Position numbers and translations under genes: made by a program
Assembly: GCA_013813435.1 (NCBI GenBank)
Contig: JACCRS010000118.1
Location: 1-32,681 of the forward strand
Origin: Gemmatimonadales bacterium
Lineage (GTDB): Bacteria; Gemmatimonadota; Gemmatimonadetes; Gemmatimonadales; GWC2-71-9
Length of the DNA stretch: 32,681 nt
Direction of reading: 5' to 3'
Notes under the pieces: model-generated
Told to the model about the DNA's origin: nothing
Databases searched by the model: none
The model's input: only the letters and a program-made list of their open reading frames with translations
Part shown: piece by piece, positions 15,201-23,275 of the stretch
Position numbering within the stretch: position 1 is the stretch's first letter
How the letters are laid out: each line of letters starts with the position of its first letter

Positions 15201-15307
15201 TACAAGGGCAGCTCGACGAGCTCATGGCCCGGCACTTCGGCCTCTCCGGCGACGCACAGAATGCACTTCGTACCGTGGTGGACAGCGCCGCCGGCTATCG
15301 TCGCTGA
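12284..15307 (+). CDS. Large N6-adenine DNA methyltransferase, Eco57I/PglX-like
   Basis: A 1007-residue DNA methyltransferase predicted to methylate adenine N6 using S-adenosylmethionine. Motif I, DPAVGSGAF, is at 378-386, and the catalytic motif IV, NPPW, at 604-607 after FDLVVG. The N-terminal part includes the FLYFIQTKGWL segment (about 190), which occurs in type IIG enzymes and PglX-like proteins. The C-terminal 350 residues (after about 680) should be the target-recognition region. I see no PD-(D/E)xK nuclease signature in the first 150 residues, so it is probably methylase only. The ATG at 12284 follows AGGAG by 12 bases; an earlier frame start at 12251 lacks support. The helicase gene begins inside its last 47 bases, so the pair is cotranscribed. 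It may be a defence system. Confidence 0.9.
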   Translation: MDLETLLPAIRSLQDLPALVAALGHQPLWEEVPAEIRRGTKAGAPKITVVGRTGDLPWFAFESSSAEPAAEKLARRLSNRGRVCLVLALDLVTRRLDLAVGLNGCPTLQLDLDKPGSEALASLIRLIATSDGGALAFAVRAADALNAEVVGRRFFREFRATLESLAAGFPGLMRPEDRHSLALLQLTRVLFLYFIQTKGWLGGRKQFLAEEVDRCLRRGRRIHRDLLRPLFFGTLNRPGEARSRAATAFGSIPFLNGGLFEPHALERRFQADIPNNLWRDAFDRLFERFHFTVAEGERHGGVAPDMLGRVFEGVMTPEARHLSGTFYTPASLVGSVLDAALTALLASRLGCTEAAAERRLNDPDPEVAGVLATLSLLDPAVGSGAFLLGALDRLSSLGSGGTTSERRRRVLQQNLFGVDQSGAAVRLTELRLWLSVIADDPADHARQVAPLPNLDCLIRQGDSLFDPIDEGVGASPQGSELVTELSALRRELIAASGAAKRGLVRRLQALEARSLAMSLAAAQQHNNADVAECLLHARGLDLFGRKRGLDRELRQRLDQLRSRSRTLRAARRRLARDGEVPWFHYQSHFADVFAKGGFDLVVGNPPWLRSEDIPLPIRRRLVGRYRWWRTTGPGFGNKPDLAVAFLERSLELAAPGGVLAMLVPAKIASVGYAAAARHSLASTTTLNAVVDLTQEAGSQFDATVYPMALVVTKAVPARLHRVRTRLSLSRNQGPRQYVLAGGGPWILVRDRLRDALAMLQGDHPRVGETFLCQLGLKTGANRVFLNPPEGLEPEVLRWAVRGRDVTPFRCTARARLLWTHDAAGHVRRELPVHCTAYLADHHAALRSRRDYTGGPPWTVYRVRAATATHRVVWADLARRLAAAALTTPSDQQRIPLNSCYVAAAQNAPTAECLAACLNSTWSRAAARLAAVPAAGGFSRFNARTVSLLPLPSSAGKDPELLRLAREGRAGAPVQGQLDELMARHFGLSGDAQNALRTVVDSAAGYRR

Positions 15308-17495
15308 GGCGCTCACCGCAGTCCCGGACCCACTTTTTACCGCCCTGCGTCCCGGGCCGCCTGCATCGGCCGCTTCAGTGGCCGCTTCGCTGGCGCGGAG
15401 CCTGGTGCCGGCGGAGGATGACGCTCCGGCACCTGCCTGGCTGCTGGAGGCACAGCAACTGAGCTTCCGCCGAGTGCTCGCGGCGGTGCGAAGATATCAC
15501 GGAGCGATGCTGGCCGACCCGGTCGGTAGTGGCAAGACGTATATCGCCCTGGCGGTAGCGGCCACGCTCAACCGGGGCAGTCCAACTGCCTGCCTGGTGC
15601 CGGCGACTCTGCTTTCCCAGTGGGAGGCTGTCGCCAAGCTTATGGGAGTTCCCCTCGCGCTCTGCTCTCACCAACAGGCGAGTCGTGGCCGGCTGCCTGG
15701 GGGCACCAGGGGAATGGTCATTGTCGACGAGAGTCACCACTTTCGCAATCAGCTAACCAAGAGGTACGCCAATGTGGCGAGCTGGCTGTTGAGCCGCCCT
15801 GCCCTCCTGGTTACCGCCACGCCGGTCGTGAATCGTCTCTCGGACCTCGGCAACCAGCTTCTCCTCGCTGTCAGGGATAACGCGCTAGCCATGGACGGCA
15901 TCTCGTCGTTGCGAGGTCTGTTTGCCAGCGGGCGGCCTCATCCAGCCGTAGGACAACTGGTGGTGGAGAACGACGGCGCGGCCGATGCCCGGCCGCGGAA
16001 GGTCGTCAGAATCAGTGCTCCGGCATCCGAGGAATGCATTGCGCTTGACGCCTCAGCCTGGCTCATCGACCGGCTGCGTCTCTCTCGTAGTGAGTCGGTC
16101 GCCACCCTGGTTCGCGGTGTGCTGCTACGGGCTGCCGGCTCCAGTCCAGCAGCTCTGATCGGCTCGCTCCAGCGATATCGCCGGCTGCTCTTGCATGCGC
16201 GGGACGCCTGGCGGGCCGGGCGGGCCCTGGAGCGGTCGGAGTTACGCCGCTTCAGCGCGGAGTTGGGGGATCAGCTGGTCCTGTGGGAGCTGCTGCCGGC
16301 GGCCACGGGCGCGAGCGATCTGGACTTGTCCGATATCGACGTGCTGGAGGAGGTCATTCCAGCGGCTAGAGCAGCGATGGAGGAGGAGGATGCAAAACTA
16401 TGGCGTTTACGTGACATCCTCGAGGAGGATAAGTCGACACTCATTTTCACCGCTAGCCGGGACACGGTACGATACATCCGCGGAAGGCTCGATGGTCTGA
16501 ATCTGGCTTGGTGCACAGGAGACAGGGCCGGTGTTGGTGCTGCCCTGCTGCCTCGGTCAGCGGTATTGGGATGGTTTCGGGAGGGGGCCTCGCAGGCCCC
16601 AGGTGCACGGCACCTCGTCGTGACGGATGTTGCCGCTGAAGGGCTCGATCTTCAGCGCGCAGCCCGGGTGATTCATTACGACCTGCCGTGGACACCGATG
16701 CGGCTGGAGCAACGAGAAGGAAGATCCGTACGGTTAGGCTCTCGCCACGCGGAAGTGGAGGTGGTGCACTTCTCTCCTCCTCCGGAGCTGGAGCGATCTC
16801 TGCACCTCGAAGCCACCCTGGCGCGAAAAGCTATCCTCCCCGCAACAGCAGGGGTCGGTCCCGGAGGCCGTCACATTTGGCGCTGGAGAGCGGATGTAGC
16901 CAAAGAGCTGGGCAGTTGCGATGCGGTAGCGGGAGTGGCGAGCGTCCGATCGCGGCACCAGGGTATGCTGGCGGGAATCGCGCTATATCGCTCCACCGAC
17001 GCCGCCACTTGTCTCTCCACGGCGGTGGGGTGGCTCGGCCCCAGCGGCGGGTGGGCCGAAGACGCTGAGATCCTTACTCAACGCCTGAGGTCCGCCGCAG
17101 CGCAGAGCCAGCATGAGGTGGTACCCGCCGATCAACTGCGGATGTACCTGGAACTGCTCACGCCTCTGATCCGGGACCGGCTTGCGCTGACCCGGGGCCG
17201 GCGATGGGTTGTGCCCGATCCTGCTCCTTCCCTGCGGGCTGTTGCAGTGCGCCTGAGCGAACTCGTTCGCCAAGCTGCGAGGCTACGTCAGGAAGGCTCT
17301 CTGTTACAGCTGGAACAGGCGCTGCAGTTCGTGGCGGGCGGTCACACGGCCGGCGAGGAGATACTCCTGGAGAAGCTGGCTGAAGCGGATGATCTACAGC
17401 TCACAAACGGGCTGAGACAGGTGCTGCCTCAACCCGACTGGGATGGAATCGAGGTCCGGCTGACCGGCTTGATCATATTCGGCCCGGAAGCATAG
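15261..17495 (+). CDS. SNF2/SF2-type helicase, partner of the DNA methyltransferase
   Basis: A 744-residue superfamily 2 ATPase. Lobe 1 holds Walker A DPVGSGKT (86-93), the DESH box (156-159) and motif III TATP (185-188). Lobe 2 holds LIFTAS, a VVTDVAAEGLDLQ stretch (motif V) and QREGRSVRLGS (motif VI). The C-terminal 170 residues are helical with no HKD, PD-(D/E)xK or zinc motif that I can find. Such SNF2-like proteins translocate on double-stranded DNA, as DrmD does in class 1 DISARM. The start at 15261 is the only plausible ATG near the Walker A region; it lies 47 bases inside the methyltransferase gene and has no strong ribosome site. The open frame continues upstream to 14505, but that part shadows the methyltransferase. 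Confidence 0.88.
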   Translation: MHFVPWWTAPPAIVAEALTAVPDPLFTALRPGPPASAASVAASLARSLVPAEDDAPAPAWLLEAQQLSFRRVLAAVRRYHGAMLADPVGSGKTYIALAVAATLNRGSPTACLVPATLLSQWEAVAKLMGVPLALCSHQQASRGRLPGGTRGMVIVDESHHFRNQLTKRYANVASWLLSRPALLVTATPVVNRLSDLGNQLLLAVRDNALAMDGISSLRGLFASGRPHPAVGQLVVENDGAADARPRKVVRISAPASEECIALDASAWLIDRLRLSRSESVATLVRGVLLRAAGSSPAALIGSLQRYRRLLLHARDAWRAGRALERSELRRFSAELGDQLVLWELLPAATGASDLDLSDIDVLEEVIPAARAAMEEEDAKLWRLRDILEEDKSTLIFTASRDTVRYIRGRLDGLNLAWCTGDRAGVGAALLPRSAVLGWFREGASQAPGARHLVVTDVAAEGLDLQRAARVIHYDLPWTPMRLEQREGRSVRLGSRHAEVEVVHFSPPPELERSLHLEATLARKAILPATAGVGPGGRHIWRWRADVAKELGSCDAVAGVASVRSRHQGMLAGIALYRSTDAATCLSTAVGWLGPSGGWAEDAEILTQRLRSAAAQSQHEVVPADQLRMYLELLTPLIRDRLALTRGRRWVVPDPAPSLRAVAVRLSELVRQAARLRQEGSLLQLEQALQFVAGGHTAGEEILLEKLAEADDLQLTNGLRQVLPQPDWDGIEVRLTGLIIFGPEA

Positions 17496-17515
17496 ATCTC
17501 CGGAAGCGTAGATCT
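17484..17515. repeat. 16-base tandem duplication across the helicase stop codon
   Basis: CCGGAAGCATAGATCT (17484-17499) is followed directly by CCGGAAGCGTAGATCT (17500-17515), one mismatch. The first copy contains the helicase TAG stop; the second runs into the stop of the convergent small gene. It looks like a local slippage duplication in a tight convergent junction. Confidence 0.85.
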
Positions 17516-17831
17516 ATCGTGGCGAGGCCGGCCTGGCGCCTCCTGCCTCACCCCCTCGGAATTCGAAATGAGCCGGATCAAGAACCCGCTGCGGCAAGTC
17601 CTGGTCCGGGACCCCATCGCGCAGCAGCTGGGTGATAAGCTGCTCCGCCAGTCCAGCGGCACTGAACCAGACGTCCGGCTCGATGCCGGCGTACCGCTCG
17701 GTGAATTCCGGACGCAACTTCGCTTCCCGGATCGATGGAACGGAAGGCGGTACGGCGTTTATGGTTACCGGATCAGACGGAGAGGCCATAGCGCTTGCTC
17801 GATCCATCCCTCTGTTATCAGCCATCCTCAT
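17514..17831 (-). CDS. Small conserved-looking protein of unknown function
   Basis: A 105-residue frame without signal peptide or membrane helix. The first 40 residues are low in structure; the rest, from AKLRPEFTERYAGIEPDVW through AEQLITQLLRDG to RVLDPAHFEFRGG, reads like a compact folded segment. I recall similar short proteins of the pattern LRPEF...P.VW.PA..LA...RVL...HFEFRGG in this type of genome, but cannot name a family. The third-position base choice fits coding sequence. It is convergent with the helicase and its ATG follows AGGCAAGG. Upstream, 17832-17967 is a divergent spacer with no feature I can support. Function unknown. Confidence 0.55.
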   Translation of the reverse strand: MRMADNRGMDRASAMASPSDPVTINAVPPSVPSIREAKLRPEFTERYAGIEPDVWFSAAGLAEQLITQLLRDGVPDQDLPQRVLDPAHFEFRGGEAGGARPASPR

Positions 17832-17967
17832 CCTTGCCTCTCAACTGCGGCCTGCAGGTTGTTGATGGCTGCGAGCCCTGGTGGCGGCCGCAACGTTTCA
17901 TAGATGACGGAGATTAGAGGTTACCCGACGGCTGCGCAAGCAGCTTATTACCCGCTAGCTTCACGCG

Positions 17968-18618
17968 ATGCCGAATATCCGCACCGTTCTCTTCGACCTC
18001 GACGGGACTCTGATCGATTCCCTCCGGCTGATTCTCGATAGCTATCACCACACCCTGGCACAACATGGGCTCCCCGCCCGAACCGATGATGACTGGCTCA
18101 AAGGAGTCGGAACCCCGCTCACCGTGCAGCTTGCCGAATGGCGAGACGAGATCGGAACCATTGAGGCTATGATTGCCACCTACCGGGAATACAACCTGAA
18201 GCATCATGACCGCATGGTGACGGTGTATTCCGGCGTGCTCAACGTGGTGCGGGAGATCAAGGCCGCTGGTCTTCAAACGGGACTTGTTACCAGCAAAAAC
18301 CGGCACGGCGCCCTCAGAGGACTTAACCTGGTCGGGCTGGAGGCGCTTATGGACGTGCTGGTGTGCGCCGATGAAGTGACTAATCCGAAGCCACATCCCG
18401 AGCCGGTGGAGAAGGCCGTGACCCTGCTCGGCGCCGACCCTGCTACTACCCTGTACGTGGGCGACAGTGTACACGATATGAACTCCGGCCGTGCGGCGGG
18501 AGTGCTGACAGCCGCAGCGCTATGGGGGCCATTCCGCCGGGATCAGCTCGAGCTGGCCAAGCCGGATTTCTGGCTCGAGACGCCGGGGGATCTGCTGAAT
18601 CTGGTCACAATAGCGTGA
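17968..18618 (+). CDS. HAD-superfamily phosphatase, PpaX/Gph-like
   Basis: A 216-residue cytoplasmic HAD hydrolase of subfamily IA. Motif I FDLDGTLIDS gives nucleophile Asp10 and acid Asp12. Motif II is Ser in GLVTSKN, motif III Lys in NPKPHPEP, and motif IV GDSVHDMNSGRAAG. A helical cap sits between motifs I and II (about 17-80). Length and motifs match pyrophosphatase PpaX and phosphoglycolate phosphatase, which dephosphorylate pyrophosphate or 2-phosphoglycolate; the substrate cannot be told. It ends six bases before the convergent sensor kinase. No good ribosome site precedes the ATG. Confidence 0.9.
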   Translation: MPNIRTVLFDLDGTLIDSLRLILDSYHHTLAQHGLPARTDDDWLKGVGTPLTVQLAEWRDEIGTIEAMIATYREYNLKHHDRMVTVYSGVLNVVREIKAAGLQTGLVTSKNRHGALRGLNLVGLEALMDVLVCADEVTNPKPHPEPVEKAVTLLGADPATTLYVGDSVHDMNSGRAAGVLTAAALWGPFRRDQLELAKPDFWLETPGDLLNLVTIA

Positions 18619-18624
18619 CCTTGT

Positions 18625-21426
18625 TCACCCTTCCAGCACTTCCCGAAGGCGTTTCATCAGGGTGTTGACACTGAATGGCTTCGCTACGTAACCGGTACCA
18701 CTTCCCAGCACCCCGTTGCTGCCCAGCGGCTTCTCGGCATAACCGGACATGAACAGCACTCGGATGTCTGACTGTCGAGCGCGGAGTTGCTGCACCAGCT
18801 CGTACCCGCCCATGACCGGCATGGCCACATCGGTCAGCACGAGATCTATTCCCGTGGTGTTTAGATCGTAGAGCTGAAGTGCGTCGGCACCATCCCGAGC
18901 CTCGATGACCGTGTAGCCATGGGCTTCGAGCAAGCGCCGAACCGATTCCCGAACCGGCGTCTCGTCCTCGACCAGAAGAAGCGTCTCCTTGGCTCCTCGA
19001 GCTGCCATACCGTGGGCTGGCAGAGCGGCCTGAGCGGGTCCGTTGTATCGGGGAAAGTGGATTCCGAAGGTGGAACCCTGGTCCGGGGCACTCTCGACCG
19101 TGATCGTTCCGCCGCTCTGCTCCACGATTCCGTAGACGGTGGACAACCCCAGCCCTGTCCCGGTGGTTCCCCGCTTAGTGGTGAAGAAGGGCTCGAATAT
19201 GTGGCTTTGGGTGACGGGATCCATACCTATCCCCGTATCACTCACCCACAGCGACACATGGCCCTGAGGGGCGCTTTTAGCCTGGCTCCCTTCGGGTGGC
19301 GAGTTTGCGGTGCTGATTCCAATCCGGCCGCCCTCCGGCATGGCCTCCTTGGCGTTCACAACGAGGTTCACCAGGGCCTGCTCCAGGACAGCGGGGTCAA
19401 GTAATGCGCTGCCGAGCTCTGGGTCGAGATCGAGCTCCAGCCTTACGCTCGAGCCAGCTAGTCGGTTGAGCATCGGTTCGAGCTCGGTGACCGCCGAACT
19501 GAGTGATAGCGCCCGCGGCTGTAGTACCTGGCGGCGGCTGAAGGCCAACAGCTGCCGGGTCAGGCTTGCCGCGCGCTGCCCGGCGTCGCGAATCTGCTCA
19601 ACATCGGCCCTTAGGGGATCGGCCGGCCGGAGATCCTGCAGGATGAGATCGCTGTAACTCAGTATGCCAGTGAGGAGATTATTGAAGTCGTGGGCCACAC
19701 CGCCGGCAAGACGCCCGATAGCGTCCATCTTCTCCGCCCGGAGACTTTCCTCTTCCTCGCGGGTGCGCGAGGCTTCGGCAGCCCTGGTCGAGGTGATGTC
19801 CTCGCTTACGTTCACAGCCCCCACGATTTCTCCCGCGTCGTCCAATATCGGGGTGGCGGAGTTCCGGATGATCTTCTGAGCGCCATCCGGGGTCTCGATG
19901 GTGACCTCTTCGTCCGCCGAGAACTCGCCCTGGATGGCACGCGCAGCTCCCCACTCCTCCGGCCGAACCGCCTCTCCGGTGTCAGCCCACCAAGCCTTGT
20001 GCTCGCCAAATTCCTGAGGCGCCGCAGGACCGCCTCCCCACAGCTGCTTTTCCGAGCTGTTCGTAACCACAATACGGCCGTGTTTGTCTATCACCGAGAC
20101 ACCGACCTGGAGGGCGTCGAGTACTTGTTGCAGGTGGCGGTGGGCGCCATGGGCGTTGGACAAGCCGGACATGGCGCTGATCGCCCGAACCGGGATACCG
20201 GCATCGTTCAGACCGATGTGCACCCTGTCCTGCATCACGGCATAAGAACCATCCGCCCGGCGAAAGCGGTACTCGTCAGTCCAGGCGACCGCGCTTTGGC
20301 TGATAGCTGCGTCGATGCTCGCCACCACGCGCTCACGATCGCTGGGGTGAATGCGCTCGTACCACCATGAGGCGGTGTCGCCGAGCTGGGAGCGATCGTA
20401 GTCAAGGAGGGGCCCGGTAGCGGGATCCCAGGTGACCTCATCAGTGATCAGATCCCAGTCCCACACTACCTCGCCAGAGGACTGTACCAGCAGCCGGTAG
20501 CGCATTTCACTTTCACGTAGAACCATCTCTGACTGTTTACGCTCGGTGAGCTCCTGGATGCCTGCGATGAAGTGACCCGGCTCTCCTTCAGATGAGGGTA
20601 TCAGTGAAACATTCAACAGTGCCCATGCTACACCGCCTGAGGGACGAACGTAGCGCTTCTCCATAGTGTAGGTTCGACACTCGCCGGCCTGTAGCAGCCG
20701 CATGGCTTCCTGGCCGGCCAGAGCGTCGTCCGGATGGCTTACGCCTTCGACGGACAATCCAACCAGATCGTCGGGAGTGCGGCCCAGAAAGTCACAGAGC
20801 GCCCGATTCACCCGCAGCCACCGCCCGTCGGTCGAGATGAGCGCCATCCCGATACCCGATTCCTCGAAGCTGCTGTGAAACTGCTCCTGGCTCTCGCGGC
20901 GACCATGCTGGGCCTGCCGGCGCTCGGCGATCTCGCTTCGCAGCTCGATTTCGGTGACGACCGACGCTGCCAAGTCCTGCAGCAGCGCGATGTCTCGCTC
21001 AGACCAGACTCGCGGCGCCTTGTCGGCGACGCACAGGGCCCCGATTGTGTGGCCCTGTAGGGTCACGACCGGAGCTCCGGCGTAGGCCACCCACCCCAGT
21101 TCAGTGATAACCGGGTTATGACGCAGCAGCGGATGACGCCGGGCATCCTCCAGAGCCAGTGGCTCACCGGTGGCCACGACCTGCCCGCAGAAGGAAAATG
21201 ATATTGGCGAAACCCGGCGAGAGGCCCAAGGCTCGGGCAGGCCAAGGGCGCTCTTGAAGAATTGGTGGTCGTCGGCCACAAGGGAGATCACCGATACGGG
21301 TGTGCCCAGCAGTCTTGCCGCCATGCGGGTAAGACGGTCGAAGCCCTCCTCGGGTGGGGTGTCGAGGAGTGCGGTGCGGCGGAGAGCAGCCAGCCGGTCG
21401 GGGCGGGTGAGCAGACTTTGGGTCAT
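18625..21426 (-). CDS. Hybrid sensor histidine kinase (GAF, three PAS, kinase core, receiver)
   Basis: A 933-residue signalling protein without membrane helices, so it should sense cytoplasmic signals. In order: a GAF domain (about 20-165, starting DRLAALRRTALLDTPPEEGFDRL), three PAS/PAC domains (about 185-300, 305-425, 430-550), a HisKA dimerisation helix with phospho-acceptor His579 in GGVAHDFNNLL, an HATPase domain (VVNAKEAMPEGG N box, DTGIGM G1 box, GTGLGLSTV G2 box), and a C-terminal receiver with phospho-acceptor Asp866 in VLTDVAMP. No output domain or adjacent response regulator is present, so phosphate must pass to an unlinked partner. I chose ATG 21426 (GGGG five bases upstream); a TTG at 21498 adds an unsupported segment. 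The ligand of each PAS domain is unknown. Confidence 0.92.
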   Translation of the reverse strand: MTQSLLTRPDRLAALRRTALLDTPPEEGFDRLTRMAARLLGTPVSVISLVADDHQFFKSALGLPEPWASRRVSPISFSFCGQVVATGEPLALEDARRHPLLRHNPVITELGWVAYAGAPVVTLQGHTIGALCVADKAPRVWSERDIALLQDLAASVVTEIELRSEIAERRQAQHGRRESQEQFHSSFEESGIGMALISTDGRWLRVNRALCDFLGRTPDDLVGLSVEGVSHPDDALAGQEAMRLLQAGECRTYTMEKRYVRPSGGVAWALLNVSLIPSSEGEPGHFIAGIQELTERKQSEMVLRESEMRYRLLVQSSGEVVWDWDLITDEVTWDPATGPLLDYDRSQLGDTASWWYERIHPSDRERVVASIDAAISQSAVAWTDEYRFRRADGSYAVMQDRVHIGLNDAGIPVRAISAMSGLSNAHGAHRHLQQVLDALQVGVSVIDKHGRIVVTNSSEKQLWGGGPAAPQEFGEHKAWWADTGEAVRPEEWGAARAIQGEFSADEEVTIETPDGAQKIIRNSATPILDDAGEIVGAVNVSEDITSTRAAEASRTREEEESLRAEKMDAIGRLAGGVAHDFNNLLTGILSYSDLILQDLRPADPLRADVEQIRDAGQRAASLTRQLLAFSRRQVLQPRALSLSSAVTELEPMLNRLAGSSVRLELDLDPELGSALLDPAVLEQALVNLVVNAKEAMPEGGRIGISTANSPPEGSQAKSAPQGHVSLWVSDTGIGMDPVTQSHIFEPFFTTKRGTTGTGLGLSTVYGIVEQSGGTITVESAPDQGSTFGIHFPRYNGPAQAALPAHGMAARGAKETLLLVEDETPVRESVRRLLEAHGYTVIEARDGADALQLYDLNTTGIDLVLTDVAMPVMGGYELVQQLRARQSDIRVLFMSGYAEKPLGSNGVLGSGTGYVAKPFSVNTLMKRLREVLEG

Positions 21427-21582
21427 ATGCCCCGAAACTGCGGTAGCAAATCCCGATCCTCTGCAGAGATTCAGAGGTATTGAAAAAATTGCCTGCAAAA
21501 ACAGGCCGAGTCAAGCAGTCGGTGTCTTGCCAAGCATGTGAGTGGGACTATCTTCCCGCCGCTTATACTGCGAGGGGTTTGC

Positions 21583-22203
21583 GTGCGTCTTCTGCCGCGT
21601 GACGAGAAGTTTTTCGACCTCTTCACCTCGGTCGCTGCTCTCAGTGTCGAGGCGGCCAAGCTACAACTCGACCTTCTTCGTGCGGATATGGCCCGCCGGG
21701 GACCGATCGTGGACGCAATCAAGCGGCTGGAGCATGCGGCCGACCAGGTCACCCATGAGGTGGTGACCCGATTGGATCGGGTATTCATCACCCCGCTCGA
21801 CCGGGAAGATATTCACCTGCTGGCTTCGCGGCTCGACGACGTCGTCGACTTGATCGACGGAACCGCCCACAGAGTTCAGATGTACCAGGCAGGCGAGGCT
21901 CCCCAGGGAGCTGTTCTGTTGGGCGATGTAGTATTTCGCGGCACCCAGGAACTTCTCGTTGCGGTCCAGAGTCTCGAGAAGAACAAGGACCAGTCGGTTT
22001 TGGAGGCGTGCGCCCGGGTCAAACGGTTGGAGGAAGAGGGCGACTCGCTATACCACGAATGGGTCGCCCGGCTCTTCGATGGGACCCCGGACCCTCTACT
22101 GGTCATCAAGTGGAAGGAGATATACGACACCCTCGAGAAGACACTGGATCACATGGAAGACGCGGGTAACGTCCTGGAATCGATCTCCATCAAGCACGCC
22201 TGA
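21583..22203 (+). CDS. DUF47 (PhoU-like) accessory protein of phosphate transport
   Basis: A 206-residue all-helical cytoplasmic protein of the DUF47/PhoU-like family, which is commonly paired with Pit transporters and thought to regulate them. Family features include FFDLF near the start, the helix with HAADQVTHEVVTRLDRVFITPLDREDIH (about 48-75), DDVVDLIDGTAHR, and the second E-x-x-x-D-x-x-Y-H-E half (LEEEGDSLYHEW), reflecting the PhoU two-fold repeat with acidic metal sites. The GTG at 21583 has GAGGGG six bases before it and gives the family's usual length, so I prefer it to GTG 21538. The pit gene starts three bases after its stop. Confidence 0.9.
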   Translation: MRLLPRDEKFFDLFTSVAALSVEAAKLQLDLLRADMARRGPIVDAIKRLEHAADQVTHEVVTRLDRVFITPLDREDIHLLASRLDDVVDLIDGTAHRVQMYQAGEAPQGAVLLGDVVFRGTQELLVAVQSLEKNKDQSVLEACARVKRLEEEGDSLYHEWVARLFDGTPDPLLVIKWKEIYDTLEKTLDHMEDAGNVLESISIKHA

Positions 22204-22205
22204 GC

Positions 22206-23243
22206 ATGGATCACGTCGTACTATATGTAGTCGTCATCGTAGCTGTAGCGCTCGTCTTCGACTTCATCAACGGCTTTCACGACAGCGCCAACTCCATCGC
22301 CACGGTGGTCTCGACCCGGGTTCTGAGCCCGGGGAAAGCCGTCTTTTGGGCCGCTTTCTTCAACTTCGTGGCTGCCTTTGTCGTGGGTACCGCAGTGGCC
22401 AAGACGATAGGCCAGGGTTTGATCGACATCAGCATCGTCGATCCGGACGTTATCCTCGCCGGCCTGCTCGGCGCCATTATCTGGGACCTGGTCACCTGGT
22501 ATCTGGGGCTACCCAGCTCCTCGTCGCACGCCTTGCTGGGAGGTTACGCCGGGGCCGCCATCGCCAAAGCCGGTTTCGGTGCACTGATTCTGAGCGGCTG
22601 GATACTCCCGGTGGCTTTTATCGTCGTATCACCGGTGCTTGGAATGACGATCGCCCTCATGCTCACGGTGGGCCTGTCGTGGTTGCTGCGCCGGGCACAC
22701 CCCGGTCCCGTGGACCGGATCTTCCGGCGTCTACAGCTTCTCTCCGCTGCTCTCTATTCGTTGAGCCATGGGGCTAACGACGCCCAGAAGACGATGGGTA
22801 TCATCGTCAGCCTCCTCATAGCCAGTCAGGCAAGCTTCGCCGGGCAAACCGGGTGGCTGAGCCACTTTTATCTTCCCTCGGCCGACCACATCCCGCTCTG
22901 GATCGTCCTTGCGGCTCACACTGCCATAGCGCTGGGTACGGCCGCTGGCGGGTGGCGGATCGTGAAAACGATGGGGACGCGGATCACCAGGCTGCGACCA
23001 TTTGGCGGGTTCTGCGCGGAGACCGCAGGCGGAATCACGGTGCTTCTGGCTTCAAACCTCGGAGTGCCGGTGAGCACCACGCACACGATCACCGGTGCCA
23101 TCATCGGAGTGGGTTCGGCTCAGCGCCTCTCGGCCGTGCGATGGGGAGTAGCTAAACGGATTGTCCTTGCGTGGATCCTCACCATGCCCATGAGCGCGGC
23201 AATCGCGGCCTTGGCGTATCTGGGGCTTGGGGTCATGGGTTAG
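22206..23243 (+). CDS. pit: Inorganic phosphate transporter, Pit family
   Basis: A 345-residue inner-membrane, low-affinity phosphate transporter driven by the proton gradient, taking up metal-phosphate complexes. The two inverted PiT signatures are present: NGFHDSANSIATVVSTR (about 22-38) and SLSHGANDAQKTMGII (about 183-198). Around ten hydrophobic helices are seen, including a conserved LGLPSSSSHALLGG loop and a matching LGVPVSTTHTITGAI loop, which line the pore. It is translated from the same transcript as the DUF47 gene, three bases downstream. The end is convergent with the glycosyltransferase gene, with only 18 bases between the stops. Confidence 0.95.
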   Translation: MDHVVLYVVVIVAVALVFDFINGFHDSANSIATVVSTRVLSPGKAVFWAAFFNFVAAFVVGTAVAKTIGQGLIDISIVDPDVILAGLLGAIIWDLVTWYLGLPSSSSHALLGGYAGAAIAKAGFGALILSGWILPVAFIVVSPVLGMTIALMLTVGLSWLLRRAHPGPVDRIFRRLQLLSAALYSLSHGANDAQKTMGIIVSLLIASQASFAGQTGWLSHFYLPSADHIPLWIVLAAHTAIALGTAAGGWRIVKTMGTRITRLRPFGGFCAETAGGITVLLASNLGVPVSTTHTITGAIIGVGSAQRLSAVRWGVAKRIVLAWILTMPMSAAIAALAYLGLGVMG

Positions 23244-23244
23244 C

Positions 23245-23275
23245 TCCAGGCACTACAATTTTCAGGCTGCCTGGA
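23245..23275. terminator. Possible bidirectional terminator hairpin
   Basis: TCCAGGC (23245-23251) and GCCTGGA (23269-23275) form a seven-pair stem with a 17-base loop, at the junction of the convergent pit and glycosyltransferase genes; it overlaps the latter's last codons. Without a downstream T-run, assignment rests mainly on position. Confidence 0.3.

Noticed and set aside
14505-15260. Upstream extension of the helicase frame
   Set aside because: The translation is Pro/Arg/Trp-rich noise running under well-supported methyltransferase sequence.
21491-21507. Hairpin GCCTG/CAGGC with an A-rich loop between the sensor kinase and DUF47
   Set aside because: The stem is only five pairs, it lies upstream of both genes rather than at an end, and no T-run follows.
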